Assembly: GCF_016495725.1 (NCBI RefSeq)
Contig: NZ_CP054705.1
Span: forward strand, 2,604,001 to 2,668,000
From: Salicibibacter cibarius
Lineage (GTDB): Bacteria > Bacillota > Bacilli > Bacillales > Marinococcaceae
Reading direction: 5' to 3'
Length of the DNA stretch: 64,000 bases
The notes below the pieces were generated by a model, which saw only the letters and a list, made by a program, of their open reading frames with translations, had not been told where the DNA came from and ran no database searches. This document shows positions 59,436 to 64,000 of this stretch, piece by piece. The first letter of the stretch is position 1. Every line of letters begins with the position of its first letter. Both the position numbers and the translations under genes were made by a program.

Positions 59436-62400
59436 TTATTCAAACAACGACAGCTGCTCCACCTCACCGAGCCGTTGCAGAGCCTGGGGGTCATGGTCCT
59501 GAAAATACGCATGATGCAGGTGTTTTTTTCTTGTCATGATCTGCTTCGACGGGTCGACAGCGGACTGCAGGCGACAGCTGTAGATGATTGGGAAGAATTC
59601 ATACAGAAATTTCCCCTCGGCATGGGCCGTGAGCGCGATTACCTGGAAGCCGAGCTGTTCGGCGATAAAAAAGACCGGATGAAGCACGTGATCACTGGAT
59701 GCCTCGCCGAATGGGTTGTCGAGAATGACGGAACGGTGACGTTTCATATACGGTTCGATATGTTTCTGCTTCTCTGCGATATAATTCAGAATGCCTAAAA
59801 ACAAGGTCATGTTTTTGCTCCACCGTTCACCGCCGGACCATTTATTGGACTGCTCCCATGAGTAGCGGCTCGTCGTGACGCGGGTGTCGTTCGTTACTTT
59901 TCGGCAGGTGACTTTCATTGGTTGGCCGTTGAAGACCTGTTGGAGCAGTTGCTTGGACTGAAGCCATGTTTCGATGTCCTTACGCATCCTTGTCGTGTCG
60001 GGGCTGCCGTCAGAGGTCTGATACCGTTCCTCATCAAGCTGCTCAATGATCCATTCCACGTGCCGGCGGAGGCGGGACCTGCCTTCATCTTCCTCCCACC
60101 CTGGGATTGTGAACGTATAGATCTGTTTCCAGTCATCGCCTGCTTTCACCCGTGTTTTCTTCGGTATCATTTCGAGTTCCTGTTTTACTGCGCTCAGGTG
60201 AGTGTGCATCTGGGCGATGAATTGTTCGAACTGCTTGTCGTAGGTGCGTATCGTTTCTTCGTTGATACGGATGGCATGCTCGAGCGCCTGTTTCATGTTC
60301 CGACGAAACTGAAGTACGTCCTCATATGTTCGTTTCTGTTCAATACCTTTTATTGCTTTTTGCTGCAGTTTCACGTCCTGCACGTGGTCGCGGCAAAACT
60401 GGATGAAATCAGAGGCGGCATGCTGAAGGCCTTTTTGTTTTTTCTGAAGTTCACCGGCAGTGTCTTTCAACGCATCGGTCGTCTCCTGAATGATGCGGCG
60501 CTGATCATGTTCGAGTCGTTGGGCTTCGTGAACGCTCAGCACGGCGGCTTCTACCGACGGAACTTGAAATCGGTGCGCTATCTCGAATTTGTCTAGTTTA
60601 TGCCACGCCTCTTCAAGTGCCTGAAACTGAGCTTCCATCCGGGTCTTCTCCTGCATCAGGAAGGCTTTCCGGCTGTTCACCTGCTCCATTTCCTCCTCCA
60701 GCTGCAGGGCAGCTTTTTCAAGCGATGGGAAGTCATCCGGTTCCCGGTCGTGAAACCGCTGCTGAAATTTGCGGTACGCGTCCTGATACGACTGGTCTGC
60801 CTTTACCCACGATTCCTTCACGTGTTCGACTCGGGAGCGTGCCGCTTGTTCTTCGGTTTCCTTTTCGCGGTACGCTTGAAAAAGTCGGTCCTGTTCTTCG
60901 TCACTGAACAGAGGCGGTACAGCGTGTTCGTCAAGATTATCATGCTCGCGACGGAGTTCATATATCTGTCTTTGCGCCGCTTCTTTCTGTTCCTGCGCGC
61001 CTCGGCGCTCGGCGTCCCATTCGCCGCGGCTTTGTGAGATATTGCGGTGCTGCATACGGATGTCATCGTATTCCTGCTCCAGAAGCGCCCGGGATTTTTC
61101 GGTGAACTCCGGCGTTGCATCATTCGTTTCCTTGTAACGCGGGTCATCTTGGAGCAAGGTGCATGTCCGCTTGTATTCTTTTTGGTCATCCCGGCGTTCC
61201 TGAATATCATCACGGTAACGGCCGCTGTCGCGCTGTAGATGCTCCTGTTCTGCCCGCCGTTCCTTCAACGACACGGCAAGTTCTTGCTGGGCAGCCTGCC
61301 CTTTTTCGACCTCTTTAGCCAGCGCGTCATGGCGGACGGCTTCCTGTATAGTATTTTCGAGCCCCTGCAGCACGCCAAGCAGTTCTGTGCTCTCGTTTTG
61401 CTCGCGTTCGATCTGCCACGTCATATCCTCAATCTGCTGCGTCAATGTATCGTGTCGGCGGCCTGTTTCTTCCAGTATGGTATTCTGTTCCGACCGTTCT
61501 TCCTCCAGCTGACACCAATTGTCATACGAGTAATCCTTGAGAAACTGTTCCAGTTCCCGATAGACGAACTGCCAGTGCCGCAGCTTCTCTTCCTGCTGGC
61601 TGCGCAACTCGGTTGCCGCATCCGCCTGCTTCTGGATATCCTTCTGCCATGTTTGAAACGACGCTGTTTCCAGATTCATTTCCCAGTGATCGGGAACGAT
61701 GCCGGCCGTGTCGGCTTCCCCGCCTTCCGAGATAACCTTAGCTTCTTCTTGGGTTAAAAGAAACACCGGAAACTGGAGCTGTTTTTTCACGGAGGCAAGC
61801 TTTTCCCGAAGCGCCGGTTTATCGCGTTTCGTTGTAATCAATGTTACCGGCCAGAACAGGTAGCGGTGCGCATGCTCCTTTGTTTCGTTCGGCAATGTCT
61901 GCAGATAGGAGGTGCCGGTTTCAAGAAGGTCAAACTGCGCGACCCACGCCTGCAGGCGCGATGAAAGATACGCATCGGCGAAAAAGTGATCCTGTCCGCT
62001 ATAATCATCGGTAAAGCGACGCGCTACACGTTCTTTGAACAACGCCTCCTCCAAACTTCGACGCTGTTTATCTATCTGTTCGGCGAACTGCTTGTCAAGC
62101 TGGGATTCGTTGTAATAGATGGATGTGACGCTGCGCCACTGATAACGTAGTTGCTGAAGCGATGCCAGCATGCGGTCGTGCTCGGTTTCGAAGGATTTCT
62201 TTCTCGTTTCGAGCTTTACTTGCCGGGCTCGCGCAGTTTCAAGTGTTTCCTGTACATGCCGGAGCTCGGAGGCTTTGGCTTCCTTCTTTTCTTTCAGGCG
62301 GCGGCTGTTTGTGATAAGTGCATTCCGCTTTTCGTCAGTTTCCTGGTATTGCTTCTCCCATTCTTGTTGTTTCTCCGCAACTGATCCCTGTTTCGGATCC

Positions 62401-63848
62401 GACAGAATACGGCTCCGGATCCGTTGCTGCTCCGTTCGGCTCCCCTGGATGCTGCCTTCTTGCGTGTTGTACTGTTTCTCTTCGTCATGGATGGCTGCGT
62501 CTGTTTCATTGATCCGCTCCTGCAGCCGTGCCAACTCATCCTCAAGCGGGCTGCATTCAGTGTCAAGCTCCTGAATAAGGCGCTCCAGGCGTTCTTCTTC
62601 CTGAAGAAAGAAACCACGGTATTCGGATATGTTCTGCCTCGAACGTTCGTTCAGATCCTGCATGTCCTTCTTTTCATCAAGCGCCGCGATTTTGTCCAAG
62701 TAATAGGTTTCGCGCTCCTTCTGCTGCTGGAAAAATGTTTTCGCTTCCGCCAGTTTGTAGGAGTAATAACGACGGCGCGCCTGAGTGAGATCATCAGCCG
62801 CCTGCTGGTACAAAAGATCCTCTTCTTCCCATTCGCTGTACCGCTGCTGCTTCGCCTGTTCAAGGTTCCGAACGTTAAGGGCATCCTTTTTTCGCAGCAA
62901 CTCGTTTTGCTTTTCCTCGCATTCCTTCCATCTGTTCTCATTTTCGCGGAGGTTTTGCGTTTTCTCGTTCCGGCGCATCTTTGTCAGCTCCGCCACCGCT
63001 TTGGCATACTGCTTGGCGCGCTCGTACGCTTGCTCGTGCTCATGCAGCTCTTCAAACACTTGCACGTAGTCTTCCAGTTCATTTCCGATCATCCGGTTTT
63101 CCTCAATGCGGTCGCGTAATTCTTTGTACGCCCGGAAGCTGTCGCGGTGTTCTTCAAACGTATCGGCGAACGTATGACGTTCAAATCCAGCCATCGCGTC
63201 TTCAACAACCGGTATGAGGAGCCGGTCGAATAGCTGGTTCGTCTGACGACATTCCGTGAAAAACTGCTCCACATCGCCTTCGTCGCCATTGATTTTGGCA
63301 ATGCTCTCCCATTCTTTCGTAATAATCTGATAGTGATCCTCCAAATGCCGCTTGTAATCCCGGATCGTCTGAAACGTATGGGCGTTCATCTGTTCTCTTG
63401 CCATCCTCTGGTAATAATCCGCGATCTCGCCGCGGTCTGAGGGGCGACGACTGTCCTTGTGGACGAACGGAAGGGCTTGGATGTCATGCTTGTCTCCTTC
63501 GCTGTATTCATAGACGTAGCGTAGCGAATCGAGCTCATTGTTCCCCTGATAAAGGCTGACCGCGGTGACGACGTAGCGCCGCGGCACGGATTCCGACAGC
63601 AACCACTCCACCGCGATATGGGCGGGCGCACCGTCTAGCTGGAGCGTTTCTTTCATTTTCCGGTCACCAAGAGACGCGTGCGGCAGTACCGCCTGCAACA
63701 TCGTATGCAGAAACACGGTTTTTCCGCCACCGTTTTCGAGCACAACCGCGCCGTTCCATCCATCAAAATAAAAGCATTCATCGTTGTAGCGCTTCAGGCC
63801 TTCTTCATAGATAACGTTCGTGAACCGGATTTTACTGATCGATGGCAT
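59436..63848 (-). CDS. jetC: Wadjet-type SMC ATPase JetC (MukB/MksB-like)
   Basis: 1470 residues from ATG 63848, set by GGGAGG upstream and overlap with the previous gene. N-terminal ATPase half: ISKIRFTNVIYEEG, then Walker A in VLENGGGKTVFLH (about 40-52). A very long coiled coil with a hinge-like region near 600-700 follows. C-terminal half has signature WSGGERWSKNM and Walker B SVILDNPFGEAS. This is the loop-extruding subunit of Wadjet complexes, which detect and cut small circular DNA such as plasmids. The N-terminal pattern fits the type I group best. The nuclease gene jetD is not found after it. Confidence 0.83.
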   Translation of the reverse strand: MPSISKIRFTNVIYEEGLKRYNDECFYFDGWNGAVVLENGGGKTVFLHTMLQAVLPHASLGDRKMKETLQLDGAPAHIAVEWLLSESVPRRYVVTAVSLYQGNNELDSLRYVYEYSEGDKHDIQALPFVHKDSRRPSDRGEIADYYQRMAREQMNAHTFQTIRDYKRHLEDHYQIITKEWESIAKINGDEGDVEQFFTECRQTNQLFDRLLIPVVEDAMAGFERHTFADTFEEHRDSFRAYKELRDRIEENRMIGNELEDYVQVFEELHEHEQAYERAKQYAKAVAELTKMRRNEKTQNLRENENRWKECEEKQNELLRKKDALNVRNLEQAKQQRYSEWEEEDLLYQQAADDLTQARRRYYSYKLAEAKTFFQQQKERETYYLDKIAALDEKKDMQDLNERSRQNISEYRGFFLQEEERLERLIQELDTECSPLEDELARLQERINETDAAIHDEEKQYNTQEGSIQGSRTEQQRIRSRILSDPKQGSVAEKQQEWEKQYQETDEKRNALITNSRRLKEKKEAKASELRHVQETLETARARQVKLETRKKSFETEHDRMLASLQQLRYQWRSVTSIYYNESQLDKQFAEQIDKQRRSLEEALFKERVARRFTDDYSGQDHFFADAYLSSRLQAWVAQFDLLETGTSYLQTLPNETKEHAHRYLFWPVTLITTKRDKPALREKLASVKKQLQFPVFLLTQEEAKVISEGGEADTAGIVPDHWEMNLETASFQTWQKDIQKQADAATELRSQQEEKLRHWQFVYRELEQFLKDYSYDNWCQLEEERSEQNTILEETGRRHDTLTQQIEDMTWQIEREQNESTELLGVLQGLENTIQEAVRHDALAKEVEKGQAAQQELAVSLKERRAEQEHLQRDSGRYRDDIQERRDDQKEYKRTCTLLQDDPRYKETNDATPEFTEKSRALLEQEYDDIRMQHRNISQSRGEWDAERRGAQEQKEAAQRQIYELRREHDNLDEHAVPPLFSDEEQDRLFQAYREKETEEQAARSRVEHVKESWVKADQSYQDAYRKFQQRFHDREPDDFPSLEKAALQLEEEMEQVNSRKAFLMQEKTRMEAQFQALEEAWHKLDKFEIAHRFQVPSVEAAVLSVHEAQRLEHDQRRIIQETTDALKDTAGELQKKQKGLQHAASDFIQFCRDHVQDVKLQQKAIKGIEQKRTYEDVLQFRRNMKQALEHAIRINEETIRTYDKQFEQFIAQMHTHLSAVKQELEMIPKKTRVKAGDDWKQIYTFTIPGWEEDEGRSRLRRHVEWIIEQLDEERYQTSDGSPDTTRMRKDIETWLQSKQLLQQVFNGQPMKVTCRKVTNDTRVTTSRYSWEQSNKWSGGERWSKNMTLFLGILNYIAEKQKHIEPYMKRHRSVILDNPFGEASSDHVLHPVFFIAEQLGFQVIALTAHAEGKFLYEFFPIIYSCRLQSAVDPSKQIMTRKKHLHHAYFQDHDPQALQRLGEVEQLSLFE

Positions 63849-64000
63849 CGTTATCCTCCCTCTCCCATTGATACAAAAACGATAGAATGCCGCGGTTGTA
63901 TTCTTCTTCGCGGAAAAACCGCTGCACAATCGTTTTCGCTTTTTCCGTCAGGGCAGTTTCGTCATTGCCAATATCTTCGGCGAGCTCCTGGTCGATGAGA
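63832..64000 (-). CDS. Probable JetB subunit, C-terminal end only
   Basis: The last 55 residues of a protein running off the window: ETALTEKAKTIVQRFFREEE then YNRGILSFLYQWEREDNDAIDQ and a stop at 63832. It overlaps the jetC start by 17 bases. A small kleisin-associated (MksE-like) subunit ending in a helical, charged tail just before jetC is what Wadjet operons show, so JetB is the natural call. The visible part is too short for certainty. Confidence 0.6.
   Translation of the reverse strand, partial: LIDQELAEDIGNDETALTEKAKTIVQRFFREEEYNRGILSFLYQWEREDNDAIDQ

Noticed and set aside
60600-62574. Several plus-strand ORFs of 90-145 codons opposite jetC
   Set aside because: Antisense shadows of a long coiled-coil gene, rich in Leu/Phe/Cys runs as expected from reversed Glu/Lys/Gln codons.

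Overview
The window looks like chromosome from an aerobic, low-to-middle GC Firmicute of the Bacillaceae, probably a halophilic or alkaliphilic soil or salt-habitat species. This rests on strong AGGAGG-type ribosome binding sites, a CcpA-type cre site, acid-rich proteins and Bacillus-type families (LctP permease, GlcDEF, AcoR-like activator, VanZ, SEC-C). The species assignment is inference. No rRNA, tRNA or CRISPR was seen.

Layout. 0.1-2.9 kb: an AbgB-like M20 amidohydrolase followed by a two-gene membrane module (DUF3100 type). 3.1-8.1 kb: HMG-CoA lyase and a GntR regulator divergent from a class III CoA-transferase, a DUF3311 protein and a sodium:solute symporter. Four TTGTATACAA-like operators lie at the divergent promoters. 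8.3-14.4 kb: a minus-strand C5-dicarboxylate gene set (class I fumarase alpha and beta, CoA-ester lyase, acyl-CoA dehydrogenase, MaoC hydratase, class III CoA-transferase) under a second GntR regulator with its own repeated operator. 14.8-21.6 kb: an LctP-type lactate/glycolate permease with a cre site, convergent with glcE-glcF-glcD and a FadR-type regulator. 21.7-36 kb: assorted genes (tandem AhpD-like protein, AbrB-family membrane protein, an IS200-like element, a HEPN/MNT toxin-antitoxin pair with a frameshifted HEPN gene, thermonuclease, EamA transporter, SEC-C protein, acetoacetate-CoA ligase, VanZ, and a two-gene module with an HTH-ImmA protein). 36-43 kb: an amidase with a small AtzG-like partner, then a sigma-54 regulated operon (DJ-1/PfpI, amidohydrolase, DUF59 protein, zinc alcohol dehydrogenase) with its AcoR-like activator. 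43.4-50 kb: class I aldolase, GNAT protein, a DUF6320-type protein with an acyltransferase-like protein, and a C69 dipeptidase homologue with Ser where the nucleophilic Cys should be. 50.2-58.5 kb: a probable polyamine or acetyl-polyamine catabolic operon (aldehyde dehydrogenase, iron alcohol dehydrogenase, tiny membrane protein, NCS1 and APC permeases, class II HDAC-like deacetylase, class III aminotransferase). 58.6-64 kb: a defence island with a RelE-like toxin pair and a Wadjet-type JetC ATPase preceded by the end of a probable jetB.

The catabolic clusters share a theme of small carboxylic acids activated to CoA esters and cleaved: 3-hydroxy-3-methylglutarate to acetoacetate plus acetyl-CoA (with acetoacetate-CoA ligase further right), mesaconate/citramalate/methylmalyl-type acids to pyruvate or glyoxylate plus acyl-CoA, and glycolate to glyoxylate.

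The most unusual features are five intergenic arrays (22.5, 27.7, 28.9, 33.1 and 45.7 kb). All have a repeat period of 52 (plus or minus 1) bp, but each has its own inverted-repeat stem. The other points worth a second look are the jetC gene with no jetD after it and the IS200-like insertion whose target can be rebuilt exactly.
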